Source: [Phialemoniopsis] sp. UDSM-2020
Taxonomy: Eukaryota; Ascomycota; Sordariomycetes; Thyridiales; Thyridiaceae
Length of the DNA: 64,000 bases
Reading direction: 5' to 3'
NCBI GenBank assembly: GCA_018873225.1
Contig: JAEILZ010000006.1
Location: 3,658,001-3,722,000, forward strand
A program made the translations under genes and the position numbers. Each line of letters opens with the position of its first letter. Position 1 is the stretch's first letter. The notes beneath the pieces were generated by a model, which searched no databases, was not told the origin of the DNA, and saw only the letters and a list, made by a program, of their open reading frames with translations. Shown piece by piece: positions 11,390 through 23,557 of the stretch.

Positions 11390-13261
11390 TTATAGGAAGG
11401 ACTTCATTTTTTCAGCGACGCCCTGGACATCCTCAAACACATGCCAGTGCCCGACCCTCGGCAGCACAACGTGACGCGCATTGACCAGTGTGCCGGCATA
11501 CTCCTCACATAGAGCAGGCGGTGACACCTGGTCCTCCTCGCCGGTAATGATGAGAGTCAGAATCTGGATGGACTTGACATCAAGCGTCTTGCTAGCCCCG
11601 GCAAGTGCAGAACAGGCCTTGGCATACGCCTCAGGATCTTGACCCAGAAGGCTCATGCGCACTGCCGCGATGGCGAGAGGGTTGCTTTTCTTGGATGCCT
11701 CTGACGTGCTGGCCGTGACCACGGCGTCGACGACGGCATCCATACCCTTTTCCCTGGCGAGCTCAGCGCGCTCCAAGTTCCTCTTGCTTCCGGCTTCCGG
11801 TATGGGTGAGGGAGGAGGGCCAAGTAAGACTAGCTTCTTGACGAGCCGGGGGTTCTCCAGGACGAATTGAAGGGCGACGAGGCAGCCCATAGAGTGTGCC
11901 AAAAGGGTGGCTGGGTTCTCCGGGGATGCGTTGGCCAGCTCAAACACGCCAACAAGGTCTGCCGTAAGGGACTGCATGGTTATATGACTGAGCGGGTGTG
12001 TCGGGCTAAGGCCGTGACCCTCAAAGTCGTATAGATGAAGCGAGTTTGACTGATCCAAAGACAGTGTTGAGATCAATGGGGTCCAGAACTCCTTAGTACT
12101 ACCCAGGCCGTGGACGAATACGATCGATTCGTTACCCTCCCCGACTTTCTGGTAATGAATGGGCTTCGAGTTGATCTCGGTCAAACCGACTTTGCCCGAA
12201 GTCGATCTGGCACCATTTGTGAGCTGGAAGGCAGACTGTCCTTCAACTCGCGAGATAGTCGCGTTGACGGCTGATGTTGGAGCGACCTTGTTTCGCAGAG
12301 AGCCGATCCCTTCAATGGAGACAGTAACCTCGTCACCTGGCTTGAGGTAGACGGGAGGGTTTCGACCAATGCCTACGCCAGCAGGCTGTCCGAGATATTA
12401 GTCTGTGTCATAGAGGAGGCAAGGGGCATAACACACCGTTCCGGTAGCAAGGACATCTCCAGCTTGCAACGTTTGGCCTTCAGACATGGTACGAATGAGA
12501 GTGGGAATGGAAAATATGAGATCTTCCGTTGTCGCGCTTTGCCTCAGTTCACCATTGACGTGGGTCTGAACACGGAGAGTTTGAGGCAGGAACTCCTTGG
12601 GAACTGCAGCAGGACCCTGATGCTTTTGTCAGTGCAATCGAGCAGACTCATGACCAAAAGTTGCACATACCATGGGGCAGAATGTGTCTGGGGACTTCCC
12701 AATGTAGAACTGCTTGTGATCACGCTGCCTCTCTCTGGCTGTCATGTCATTGGTGATCGTGTAGCCCCAGACGTGTTCCCAAGCATCCTCCTCGCGAATG
12801 CGGAAGCCGGACTTCCCAATGATGACGCCGATCTCGCCCTCGTAGTCAGCAGTTTCCGTGAAACCGGGGTGCGGGAGGATCTCCTCGCCGTCTGCGATGA
12901 TGGACGTGTGTCTCTTGGTGAAGATGACGGGATGGCTCGGCCGATCAACCTTGTCGGAGCTGTCGAATCCGGAACTGTTGAACTCCTTGGCGTGCTCCAT
13001 GTAGTTCTTGCCAACAGCGAGGACATCGCGCCCCGAGATCGGAGGTAGCAGCTTGACAGATGATCTCGGTATAGCAGGCCCTGCGGCAACGATAGCCGCA
13101 CTGCCGGCCTCAATCACCTGATAGAGGTTCTGCAGCGGCGTGCCGGATACGAGGGACAGGGGTTGGATGGTGTCCTGCTGCTGGTCAAAGCTTCCGATCC
13201 GGGGGAGGCCCGTCTCAGGGTGCAGGTACGCCGCAAAGTGGCTGAACCCTTTGGCGCTCAT
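11390..13261 (-). CDS. Fusion of FAH-like hydrolase and alpha/beta hydrolase
   Basis: Single predicted polypeptide of 588 residues from exons 12671-13261, 12437-12616 and 11390-12385 (minus strand; introns 54 and 51 nt, both phase 0). Residues 1 to about 290 are a fumarylacetoacetate-hydrolase fold: VGKNYMEHAKE, then PVIFTKRHTS, then DYEGEIGVIIGKSG with metal-binding acids. TNDMTARERQ, LATGTPAGVGIGR and EIEGIGSLRN-like VSIEGIGSLRN follow. Residues about 325-588 are an alpha/beta hydrolase. It has HGLGSTKEFW (oxyanion loop), AHSMGC with nucleophile Ser422, GEEDQV with acid Asp542, and GHWH with His570 or His572. The frame runs without a stop from one domain into the other inside exon 3. Both catalytic sets look complete, so the protein may carry out two successive C-C or ester/lactone hydrolyses, perhaps in aromatic catabolism. 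Start chosen at ATG 13261; the frame upstream has only TTG. Confidence 0.85.
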
Positions 13262-14821
13262 ATCGGCTACGCTCGTCAACTAGATTCGAACCGTGGCGAA
13301 GCGTTCAATGGCAAGCTGAGCAGGGGGACAGCGGAGTCGAAGCACCGTCTTGAGCAATTGTGGCTGCGATCCAGCCAGGTCGTCCTGTGGATTGACCAGA
13401 AAACGACTCTTCGGGATTCCTAGCTCGTTATCGCTTCGGCAACAGCCTTCCCCCGCTACGGGACGCTAGAATGGAGAGGGGAAAGTGTGGGCGCACGGCG
13501 ATTCGCGGACGACACCTCTTATTAGCGCCAATGTGAAGGGCCCGAGATAGCGTCGACGCTTTGAAGGGACATTCCGCTTGATAGGGAGATAACTAGCGAG
13601 TTTTAATCAACATCTAGCATTTCGCGACACAAGACTTGGTCAGGCACTACCAAGCCTGGCCATGGAGAAACGTCTAGACACCAGTGAAGTGGCAGTGTGA
13701 GTGATGTGCAGAGGGGAGAGGGTTTCTATCTCAAAGGCAAATATGCCTTCACATTTGCCTCTAATTCAAACGAATGCCTTGTGGGAACTTTTGAGGAACT
13801 ACTGTAGGTGCGTTCTCATGATCGCTCCTCGCGAGGCCTCCTGGAAGCGGCCAATCATGTTCTGGAGCCATCTCGTCCGGCGTGCGGAGAAGAGTTGGAC
13901 ATGTCTTTTGTTGGAGACGACTTTAAAATTCGTAACTCGTGAATCGAATCCAGTGTTGATCCTTTCATGCATGAATCTTGTTAGAGAATAAGAGTATTTC
14001 TGAGAAGTGAAATGATCAATGAACGAGTGTCAAAGGCTGTCCCTGTCAAGCCACGTCCTCTCTATGGTCCTGCTCGCAATATGTTGCCAGAGACAACTAC
14101 AGCCCTCAAGGCAACTGCTTGATCCCATATCATTAGAATAACTCTGCAATGGTTTCAACTTCATACTTCTGACTTGTTCCATACGATGAGGCATTGAGAT
14201 TAAGCTACTACTTACGTTCATACTCCGTAACAGAGATCAATAGAAAGCTGACAAACATAGGCAGAAGAAAAATAATCAAGATAGAGTCCTTATTGCTTTC
14301 ATTTTTGTTTAAGCTAACTTCATGTCTCTTAGTCATGGTAGGGTTGTATTGTTTGGTACGCCAAACCCAATTTTCCGGAGTCTAGAACTCCGCTGCATGG
14401 TATGGGCGACCCCAAAGCAGCCCTTGTTAATTTTGCCGCGAACCAGTGAATTTTCCGTGGCCAACTGTAAACGCCGCAATGGTAACTCATAGCACTTGCC
14501 TCGCAGTTTTATCTGAAACCTAACGCCGCCGCGATCACATGAATCAAAACGGAAACCTCGATTTTCGGGGATGTCAGTGCCGCTACGGGAGATCTGCAGC
14601 AATGACGAGCAAACCCTGGACTGTTGGAACGTTGTGGTAAGCATTGCTTTCTCCACGAATCGTATCGATCCATTGTTGCATACGACATAATGAAAGTGAA
14701 GACGAGAAGTCTATGTTCGACATTATATAGCTGATGGAGGATCATCTCGATCTCGTCCATTGGCATACCAGGAAAGCAACACACAATACATTCCAGCACT
14801 TGATTCTGCGCCGCAAACACC
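13262..14821. other. Intergenic, about 1.55 kb, AT-richer
   Basis: Separates the fusion hydrolase (-) from pectate lyase (+), so it contains both promoters. Short frames inside lack family features. An 8-bp inverted repeat (13735-13742 with 13753-13760, AGGCAAAT/ATTTGCCT) is the only structure noticed. Confidence 0.4.
14724..14730 (+). promoter_or_regulatory. TATA-like box of pectate lyase gene
   Basis: TATATAG lies 92-98 bp before the pectate lyase ATG, the distance expected for a TATA box plus a roughly 60-nt leader. Assignment is by position only. Confidence 0.35.
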
Positions 14822-16069
14822 ATGAAGCTCTCACTGTCCAGCTTTGTCGTTGCCATGCTGGCAGCTTCGGCTCAGGCCTCGCCGATGCCCGCTGTCGAAG
14901 ATGCCGGTCCTGGTCATGGAATCGAGAAGCGGGCTAGCCTTTCTGATGCCTGCAACATAGGCTATTGCACGCAAGGCAAAGGGTATGAGCCAGAAAGAAT
15001 GTCGCGCTTTGACAGGAGAAGAGATACTGATCCTTTGCTGTGAAACAGAACGACTGGCGGCGCCGGTGGCACGACAACAACAGTTTCGTCGCTACCGCAA
15101 CTGACGGCTGCTGCTATAGCAGAGGGCAAGGCAGTGATTGTGGTCAAGGGTGCCATCTCCGGCAACGAGAAATTCAGGCTTACCTCGGACAAGACCCTCA
15201 TTGGAGCTCCCGGCAGCTGTATGGTCTCTTCCAAGTCGCCCTAGAAACTTGTCTATTCGCAACTGACCTCAGTCTTGGAACAGCATTGACGGGCGTGGGC
15301 ATCCAGATCTGGAAGCAGTCCAACGTCATCGTCCGCAACATGAAGATCTCCAAAGTGGTGGCCAGCAATGGTGACGCCATCACCATCCAGGCTAGCTCGA
15401 ACGTCTGGGTTGACCACTGCGACTTGTCGTCGGACAAGGACCACGACAAGGACTACTACGATGGTCTGTGTGATGTGTCGCACGGCAGCGAGTGGGTTAC
15501 CATCTCCAACACGTATTTTCACGACCATGTAAGTCTACTTGATTGAAACCATTTCGAACGTGAGCTGACTTGTTGTCGCAATGCAGTACAAGGCATCTCT
15601 TGTCGGCCACTCAGACAACAACGCCGCCGAGGACCAGGGACACCTTCACGTCACCTATGCCAATAACTACTGGAACAACATCAACAGCCGTGCGGCCTTG
15701 ATCAGGTTCGGTACTGTGCACATCTACAAGTGAGTCTCCGTCTCAAAATACGAACCAGCTAGGTGAAATTCGTTAACATGTCATCTTCACAGCACGTACT
15801 GGAACGGTCTCGACACGGGTGTCAACACACGCATGGGTGCGCAAGTGCTCGTCCAGTCGTCCAAATTTGAGAACACCAATCTGGCGATTCTCTTTGCGGA
15901 CAGCAAGCAGACGGGCTACGCGGTGGTGCAGGACGTAGACCTGGGCGGGAGCACCAACACGGCGCCCAAGGGCACGCTGACGTCGGTGCCGTACTCGTAC
16001 TCGTTGCTCGGGTCCGGCAACGTCAAGGCTTCTGTGACAGCCAACGCGGGACAGAAGCTTAGCTTCTAA
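14822..16069 (+). CDS. Secreted pectate lyase, PL1 family
   Basis: Extracellular enzyme cleaving de-esterified pectin (polygalacturonate) by beta-elimination in plant cell walls, with Ca2+ as cofactor. Five exons (14822-14982, 15049-15218, 15284-15528, 15587-15729, 15793-16069) encode 331 residues, the family norm. A signal peptide of about 19 residues ends ASAQAS, followed by a KR propeptide-like site (GIEKRAS). The parallel beta-helix shows TLIGAPGSSLTGVGIQIW, NVIVRNMKIS, WVDHCDLSSDKDHDKDYYDG (Ca2+-binding acids) and WVTISNTYFHDHYKASLVGH. NSRAALIRFGTVHIYNTYWN supplies the catalytic Arg region. The second exon join at Ser-Ser was chosen because it restores the GSS-LTG strand. Such genes are usually induced by pectin and repressed by glucose; no site was identified here. 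Confidence 0.93.
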
Positions 16070-16700
16070 AAGGGAAGCCTGGAATTCTACAGGGGAACTC
16101 GCATTGTTGGCGAGCTCACGCGGCCTGTGGCAGGCAGCAGCATGGCTAGGAATGTACTCGATCTGTGCATAGCTATTCGTTAGATTCTCCAATAGTGCCT
16201 CAAAAAGCCATTGTCGACGTGCGTGTTGATCCCCTCGAAATGGTCCTTGGTGGTGCAAAATTCGAGGTCGAGTGCAGAATTTGAGCCACATAGTTACATC
16301 ACCTCCACTGGAGCCACAGCAGCTCGGGTCACCACGCGGGGTCTGCATGAAGTCATGCTAGGTGCCTAACCCAGGGACCGTGGCTGCTGTAGCTCCTGCA
16401 ATTTGGTGTGTTGTGGTAGGGTCGCGCCGCGTCAGGCACCAGACCCACCCATTTCGGGCTCGGTTCCTTATCTTATCGCGTCTGCATGTGCGCGCGCGCT
16501 TCTAGAAAAATTTGGCGCAAATTTCCCAAGAGCTTTTTTTTTCTTGCGACCCCACCTTCGACCAGAGGGCCCTCCTCTTCTTCTTCTTCACACACAGTCT
16601 TTGATCCGACTGGTGCTCCTCTTCTCTTCTCTTCTTCCTTTTCTTCCCATCTTCGATAGAATTTGGTTTCTCGTAGACCAGATCGAGAAGAATCGTCGCC
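16070..16700. promoter_or_regulatory. Intergenic with pyrimidine-rich promoter tract of Kap123
   Basis: 3' flank of pectate lyase and promoter of the karyopherin gene. A strong CT-rich tract (about 16573-16590 and 16616-16655) precedes the start, as is common in highly expressed fungal housekeeping genes. No gene is seen. Confidence 0.5.
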
Positions 16701-19700
16701 ATGGACAGCCAAAAGCTGGCAAGTCTGCTCCAGGAGAGCCAGATTCGTGAGTAGCAGCCCAACCCCTTTACCCTCTCTACCCTCTTCCAAGCTCCGCCTC
16801 TCATCTACTCGTCTTTCCTACTTTTACTGACCGCCTAATCGCGAACAGCCGATACCCAGAAGATCAAGGCGATCACCGCCGAACTTCAAAAGAACTACTA
16901 CAACCACCCCCAGTCTCTTCTTCTCCTCATCGAGATTCTCTGCACACACAGCGATGTCAACGTCCGCCAGCAGGCAGCCGTTCAGGCAGCACGCTTGACG
17001 CCCAAGCACTGGAAGTCCATTCCCAAGGAGCAGAAGGGCGCCGTCCGCCAGCACCTTGTCGAGGCTACCATGAAGGAACAGAACGCCAAGACCCGGCACT
17101 CTGGTTCCCGCCTTATCGCTGCCATCGCCAACATTGACTTTGACAACGAGGAGTGGCCGGAGCTCCGCCCTGCCCTCTTCGGCCTCGCCAGTAATAGCGA
17201 TGTTGCTCAGAGGGCTGTCGGCTCTTACATCATCTACAGCGTCCTCGAGGCCAACCCTACCCACTTCCAAGACGACGTCCACAAGCTGCTCCAGCTCTTC
17301 AGCCACACCCTCAAGGACCCCCAGAGCGCTGATGTCCGCATCAACACTCTGATGTCCATCGGCGCCATGCTGATGCTCATCGACACCGATGAGGACCAGC
17401 AGTCTGTCGACGCCATCCAGACCCTTGTGCCCTCCATGGTCGACGTTCTCAAGGGCGCTGCCGAGGCCAACGACGACGAGAAGGTCAAGCAGGCTTTCGA
17501 GGTCCTGCAGCAGTTCTTGGCTTACGAGTCGGTCCTTCTGGGCGCCCACCTTAAGGACCTCCTGCAGTTCATGATTGACCTGGCTGCCAACAAGAATGCC
17601 GACGACGAGGTTCGCTCGCAGGCTCTTGCCTTCCTGGCTCAGAGCGTCCGCTACCGCCGCATGAAGATTCAGGCTATGCGCGACATGTCGGCCCAGCTCG
17701 TTGTCAAGAGCATGCAGATTCTGACCGAGATCGAGGACGACGAGGATGATGACGACCTAACCCCTGCTCGCTCCGCCCTCACCCTCCTTGACCAGCTTGC
17801 GAGCGACCTGCCGCCCCGCCAGGTCCTCGTCCCTCTGCTCGACGAGTTCCCCAAGTTCTCTTCCTCCAACGATGCCTCGCTCAGGAAAGCGGGTATCCTG
17901 GCTCTTGGTACCTGCGCCGAGGGTGCCCCCGACTTCGTCATGACCCAGCTCAAGACCATTCTTCCCATCCTCTTGAGGTTGCTGAACGACCCTGATGGAG
18001 AGGTCCGCCACGCTTCGCTGGTCGGTCTGACACACCTTGCTGAGGAGATGGCCGAGGATCTCGCCGTCGAGCACGAAGCTATCATCGCCGCTCTTCTGAA
18101 GAACCTGCAGGCTGCCATGACCCAGTCTTCCGACCCCAAGGTCGAGAGGAAGAACTCGGCTGTCATTCGCTCCGTCTGCGCTGCCTTTGACGCCCTGTCC
18201 GAGGGCCTCAAGGCGGAGACCATGAAGCAGTACGCTCACCAGCTCATCGAGCCTATCGGCAACCTCCTGGCTCATGACGACTCCAAGGTCAAGATTGCTG
18301 CCTCTGGCGCTCTGGGCGCTATTGCTGGCTCCCTCGAGGGCGACTTCAAGCCCTTCTTCGAGAAGACCATGTCTGCCCTCGGCCATTACGTCTCCATCAA
18401 GGAGAGCGAGGATGACCTCATTCTGCGTAGCGGAGTCTGTGACTCCATGGGCCGCATTGCTCTTGCTGTCGGTCCCGAGATGTTCCAGCCCTACGTCGTT
18501 GACCTCATGAAGGCTAGCGAGGAGGGCCTCCACCTTGACAACGAGAGGCTTCGGGAGACTAGTTTTATCCTGTGGTCATCGCTGTCGCGTGTGTACGGCA
18601 ACGAGTTCAAGCCCTTCCTATCTGGTGTCTTCAAGGGCCTGTTTGAGGCTCTCGAGCTCGAGGAGGACGAGGTCGTTATCAACCTGACCGAGGAGGAGAA
18701 GGCCATCGTCGGCGACTCTGAGGAGCTCATTACTGGCGGCAAGCGAGTCAAGCTCCGCCAGGCCGATGACGCCGACAACGACGAGATGGGTGATGAAGAA
18801 GACGACGATGAGGACTGGGAGGACTTCGCCGGTGCCGCTGAGGCTATGGAGAAGGAGGTTGCTGTCGAGGTGCTCGGCGACGTCATTGCCAACTCTTGCG
18901 GCAGCGACGAGGTCCAGGAGTACTTGGAGAAGGCCGTTGAGATCTCTTCCAACCTGATTGACCACCCTTACGAGGGCATCCGCAAGGCCGCCGTCTCCAC
19001 TCTGTGGCGGTCTTATGCTCGCGTCTGGCAGCTCATGGAGGAGGAGACTGGCTCCAAGTGGGAGCCCGGCTTCCCTCCCAAGCAGACGCCGACACCTGTG
19101 CTTGTCAAGCTCGGCGAGATGGTCACCAAGCCCACGATGGACCTTTGGGCCGAAGAGGGCGACCGGTATGTGCACCTTTTCCTGCCTTTTCGCTTCCCCT
19201 TCCCCTTAGTATGATGAATACCTCGCGTTATACCCAGCTCACTCAGACGCAAACATTGCGGGTGCTGAGAACACGTTTGATCTACTTCTGATACTGCATT
19301 TCTACGCCATTACAAACTTTTGCAGCGCTCCAACAAAGAGACCATTGCTAACAAGTTTCACAGTGCTGTCGTGACCGAGATCAACCGAAACATCTCGGCT
19401 ACACTCAAGGCCTGCGGCCCCGCCATCCTGTCGCAGGAGAACATGATCAACCAGGTCATCACTGTTCTGACCCTGATCATCACCCGATCGCACCCCTGCC
19501 AGCAGGACCTCGGTGACGACGAGGAGGAGCAGGCTGTCGAGGAGAGCTCCGAGTATGACTGGCTCGTCATCGACACGGCCCTGGACGTTGTCATTGGCCT
19601 CGCCATGGCCCTTGGTCCCGCGTTTGGCGAGTTGTGGAAGATCTTTGAGAAGCCCATCATGAAATTTGCCAGCTCTAACGAGTCGTACGAGCGGTCGACC

Positions 19701-20357
19701 GCCGTTGGTGTTATCGCCGAGTGCACTGGCCACATGGGCTCGACCGTGTCCGAGTACACGGCCGGCCTTCTGCGGCTTCTGCTTCACCGCCTCTCGGACG
19801 AGGATCCCGAGACCAAGAGCAACGCGGCTTACGGTCTGGGCCAGCTTATTGCCAAGTCCGAGGATAGCAAGACCTACCTGGCGAGCTATGGTGACATCCT
19901 CTCCAAGCTGGAGCGACTTCTGCAGGCCCAGGAGGGCGGTCACCGCACGTTTGACAACGCGGCTGGCTGCCTCTGCCGTATGATCATGGCACACCCCGAC
20001 CGTGTCCCCATCAGCGAGTACCTCCCGGCGATCGTCGAGAGGCTGCCGCTCACCGAGGACTTTGAGGAGAACAAGCCCATCTACACTTGTATCTTCAAGC
20101 TTTGTAAGTCAAGCCGCCCTGGCCGTGGCAGAGAATTAGACTAACGTGCAAATCTAGACGAGCACAACGAACCCACCGTCGGTGCGCTGACTCCCAAGTT
20201 CATCCCCTTGTTCGCCAAGGTTCTCAGCCCTCCCGAGGAGCAGCTCGATGATGAGACGAGGGAACTTATCCAGCGTGCCGTCCAGCTGCTGGCCAAGTCC
20301 AAGCCCGAGCTCTTCCAGGGCCACGGCGACTTGCTGAAGCTGGCGGGCGTTGCCTAG
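16701..20357 (+). CDS. KAP123: Importin beta-4 / karyopherin Kap123
   Basis: Nuclear import receptor made of HEAT repeats; in yeast Kap123 carries ribosomal proteins and histones H3/H4 through the nuclear pore with Ran-GTP. Exons 16701-16746, 16849-19165, 19364-20103 and 20158-20357 give 1100 residues, matching the family. The start at 16701 gives MDSQKLASLLQESQIPDTQK. Next come the importin N-terminal helices (EQKGAVRQHLVEATM) and repeated HEAT units such as LNDPDGEVRHASLVGLTHLAE and HDDSKVKIAASGALGAIAG. An acidic loop (EMGDEEDDDEDWEDF) lies near residue 690. The third join (198-nt intron, TTGCTAAC branch, TTTCACAG acceptor) was chosen because it restores the conserved EEGDR-AVVTEINRN sequence; an earlier CAG at 19325 would break the frame. 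Expected to be constitutive. Confidence 0.95.
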
Positions 20358-21069
20358 ATTGGCTTCGGCATATATCTGGATGAAACGAAGAGACGACTTG
20401 ATGAAAAAAGATAGAATTGCCGTGCATGGATAGACACCCGCGTGTTGACTTCAGGGAGGGAGGGTGCTGGGGTGTCTGGGACCTCGGCAGATGATACCAC
20501 GGCGGTCTTGTGCGCACATGGATTGCGACGACTGCCCTGCGGAGCCGCATGGTTCGGATTTGATTTTACACACAAAAAGTTTATATACTAGATGGACGAG
20601 ACGGTCCACTTACCCCATGTTTTCGAGTTATGCATGATTTCAAGTGAAGGGTTCGTCGTGATGTTGGATGTCTTGTTGCTTTGATGTCTTGCAGACTTGG
20701 TAGGCTAATGAATCAGCGGGCTTGGCCAAGCATCATGAACTTTTTGTTGGACCCTAGCCCCCGTGAACGCTAAAATGCGGGGGAGAGACAGCTGGAGCAC
20801 GCCCCTGAAGACCAATCGCCTACCATTTTCCGACTAACCGGCCGCCCGATCGACCGCTACCGCTAGTGCTGGGGTCGCGACTCTGGTGTCTCCAACATCA
20901 TGGATGTGAGGTTATATAAACAGCCTTGACTCCACATTGAGTCTGGGGAAGTGCTTCGATTGTTCATTAGGCTGTGAGACGAATGGGCCGAAGTCTCTGA
21001 GTAGAGAAGCAAGTCCCAATCACGAGATAGAACCTTCACGACACAACACTTGAGAAGCACTACCAAGCA
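20358..21069. other. Intergenic between Kap123 and acyl-CoA dehydrogenase
   Basis: About 710 bp of 3' flank and promoter. No gene or repeat is recognised. Confidence 0.4.
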
Positions 21070-22625
21070 ATGGCGGGCACCGGCACCGGCAAGGGCAGCG
21101 GCATCCCGGGCGTCAAGGAGCCGTTCGGCGACCTCGAGCCCTGGTCCGAGCCGGCGTGGTACAACACGCTCGATAGCCCCTACTACGACGACAGCCACCG
21201 CGCCCTGCGGCGCTACGTGCGCGACTACCTCGAGGAGCACGTCCTGCCGCACTCGGAGCAGTGGGAGAAGCAGGGCTGGGTCCCGCAGGAAGAGGTCCTG
21301 CGGTTCGCGAGGGCAGGGCTCGCGTTCCCGGATATCCCCCGCGAGTACAGAGGCGGAATCTCCCTGCCGGCGGGCATCGCGGATGAGCAGTGGGACGTGT
21401 TCCACATGCTGGTGTACTACGACGAGACGTCGCGCGTGCAGTCGGGCGCGCTGGCTGGCCTGACGGGCGGGACGACGATCGGGGCGCCGCCGGTCGTGAG
21501 GTGGGGTACGCCCGAGCAGAGGGGGAGGTGGCTGCCGGGGATCTTTACGGGGGAGACGAGGTTTGCGCTTGCGGCGACGGAGCCTACTGGTATGTTATCT
21601 TGTGCAAGATAGAGGAGTTTGAAAAGGGGTGCTGATGTGTGGTGCAGGTGGTTCGGATCTGGCGAATTTGAAGACGACGGCGAGGAAGACGCCTGATGGC
21701 AAGTTTTATGTGGTGAATGGGCACAAGGTGAGTCGTCTATCGAAGGAATAAGAGGGACGCCTGGATGCTAATGGGAGGGTGTTATAGAAATGGATCACTG
21801 GAGCCTTATCGTCGACGCACTTAACCACTGCCGTCAGGACGGGTGGTCCTGGCAAAGATGGTGTTTCTGTGTTGGTCATCCCTACCGACCTGCCTGGGTA
21901 CTCCGCGAGGAAGATTGATAACAGCGGTCTAAATGCTGGTGGTAAGTCTGGATGTGAATTATGGTGGCCACCCGATGCTGATGAGGCGTTGATATCAGCG
22001 AGTGCCTGGGTCGACTTTGAAAACGTCCACGTCCCCGTTGAGAACCTCATCGGCAAAGAAAACGAAGGCTTCAAGGTCCTCATGGGCAGTATGTTTTCTT
22101 TCCTCTCCTCTTTCCCCTCCAGCACACGCGCCTCACTGACACTGCGTAGACTTCAACAAAGAGCGCCTCATCATGGCCATCAACATGAACCGCAAGTCGC
22201 GCCAGTCTCTCTCCATCGCCCTTGACTACGCCCAGATGCGCCACACTTTCGGCAAGCCTCTGCTCTCGCACCAGATCATCCGCCACAAGTTCGTCCACAT
22301 GGCGCGCTACGTCGAGTCGCACCACGCCTGGCTCGAGCAGATCGCCTACCACATCCAGCGGCACGGCTGGGACGCGCCCGGGCTCGCGTCGCGCCTCGCC
22401 ATGGCCAAGATCCACGGCGGGCGCATGCTCGAGATGTGCAACCGCGAGGCGCAGCAGGTCCTTGGCGGAGCCGGGTATCAGAGGGGCGGGATTGGAGGGG
22501 TTGTTGAGCAGATTAGTCGGGATCTACGGATGTTGGTTGTCGGTGGTGGGAGCGAGGAGATCCTTGCCGACTTGGCGATGAGGCAGGAGCTTGCGGCGGC
22601 GAGGAAGAAGGAGTCCATGCTGTAG
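21070..22625 (+). CDS. Acyl-CoA dehydrogenase family protein
   Basis: FAD-dependent dehydrogenase, probably of acyl-CoA beta-oxidation or branched-chain breakdown. Exons 21070-21589, 21648-21727, 21788-21941, 21999-22088 and 22150-22625 encode 439 residues. The N-terminal helical domain contains HVLPHSEQWEKQGWVP. The middle beta domain has FALAATEPTGGSDLANLKTT and HKKWITGALS. SAWVDFENVHVPVENLIGKENEGFK leads to the C-terminal helices with FNKERLIMAINMNRKSRQS. The IHGGRMLEMCNREAQQVLGG segment is near the end. The intron at 21942-21998 is inferred because it removes a non-homologous insert and restores NAGASAWVDF. No clear mitochondrial presequence is seen. The C-terminal tripeptide SML only weakly resembles a peroxisomal signal, so location is open. 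Confidence 0.88.
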
Positions 22626-23150
22626 GGAAAGTATAGAGTGATGGGACTTGCTAGGGCGTGAACAATAAGTAGCTCATGAAACGTATTGGTGTAGCAGCTC
22701 CGAGTATTGTTTTGGCTTTGGATGGGTTAATCGCCCATCTGCGTAGAGTTGGGGCACACTCGGTGCTCAGCCATGTCCTAGATCATGATGCTATCTAATG
22801 GCCTTTTTTTTTTACCAAAACATTGCTTAAATTCGTCATATCGAGGGCCAAAAAATTAGTCTTGTCCCGGGCTTGGTGCCGTTAGCAGATCACCATTGAC
22901 CGCACAAGTAACACATTCGAACAAATGCAGGATTTCTTGTGGACTCACGATGTACAGCTCGTCAGATGACATGAGATCGGATTTGATAACACTGCTGTCC
23001 CGGAGAGGAATAGGTAAGGAGTCTAGTTTTATGTTATCGCGACTTATTGTGGGGCGTCAGTCGGCCTCATGAGGGGCCGACTTACAACAAACGTCGTTTC
23101 ACTTAACGCGTCGTTACTTAATGCGACCCTTTCTCTTTCTGTCCAGCTTC
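22626..23150. other. Intergenic, about 525 bp
   Basis: 3' flank of the acyl-CoA dehydrogenase and possible promoter of the F-box-like fragment. Contains an 11-T run near 22805. Nothing else is recognised. Confidence 0.4.
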
Positions 23151-23557
23151 ATGTTGTCGGCGTCAACAAGTCACGAACAGACAAGCAAATTATCCATCAT
23201 CATTTTGCAGGATCTCCCAGCAGAGCTGTTGTCGACAGTCCTCGAGAACGTGAGAAGCGCCCACACCCGGTTCACCAGCAGAACTTGATGCTGACCCCCA
23301 TGTAGTTGACTGAACATGAGCTCAACAATGTCTGCCAGACCTCGAAGCAGTTGCTCGCAGCCACTCTGCCAATGTTATACCGGTCAATAGCATTCGCCCC
23401 AAGCTCCGAGGGGGCACTGGACACGCCGGACGTGGAATCCCTTGAAGTGGCTCGTGAGAAGGGCTATCTCCGCAATACCAGGCTGCTTTCTGACAACGAG
23501 GATGTCATATCAGCCTGCCCATCGGACAAACTCCTTGCAGACAACAGCTCTCGGTAG
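23151..23557 (+). pseudogene. Truncated F-box-like gene
   Basis: Exons 23151-23249 and 23306-23557 (56-nt GT-AG intron) encode 116 residues. Residues 21-60 read DLPAELLSTVLEN then LTEHELNNVCQTSKQLL then ATLPMLYRSIAF, an F-box-like pattern that in intact proteins recruits Skp1 of an SCF ubiquitin ligase. Fungal F-box proteins of this type normally continue for several hundred residues, but this frame stops at 23557. A different frame from about 23540 to 23741 (RFRECLNDFYLPILQRI) could be the shifted continuation, so the gene looks like a decayed copy or fragment. An intact short F-box protein or a missed intron is the alternative. Confidence 0.5.

Noticed and set aside
16824..17549. 241-codon minus-strand frame
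   Set aside because: Antisense to HEAT repeats of Kap123; a codon-bias shadow.
17757..18533. 258-codon minus-strand frame
   Set aside because: Also antisense to Kap123, with low-complexity translation.
21941..21998. Insert GKSGCELWWPP in the acyl-CoA dehydrogenase read as coding
   Set aside because: It has perfect GT-AG ends, and its removal restores the conserved NAGASAWVDF segment.
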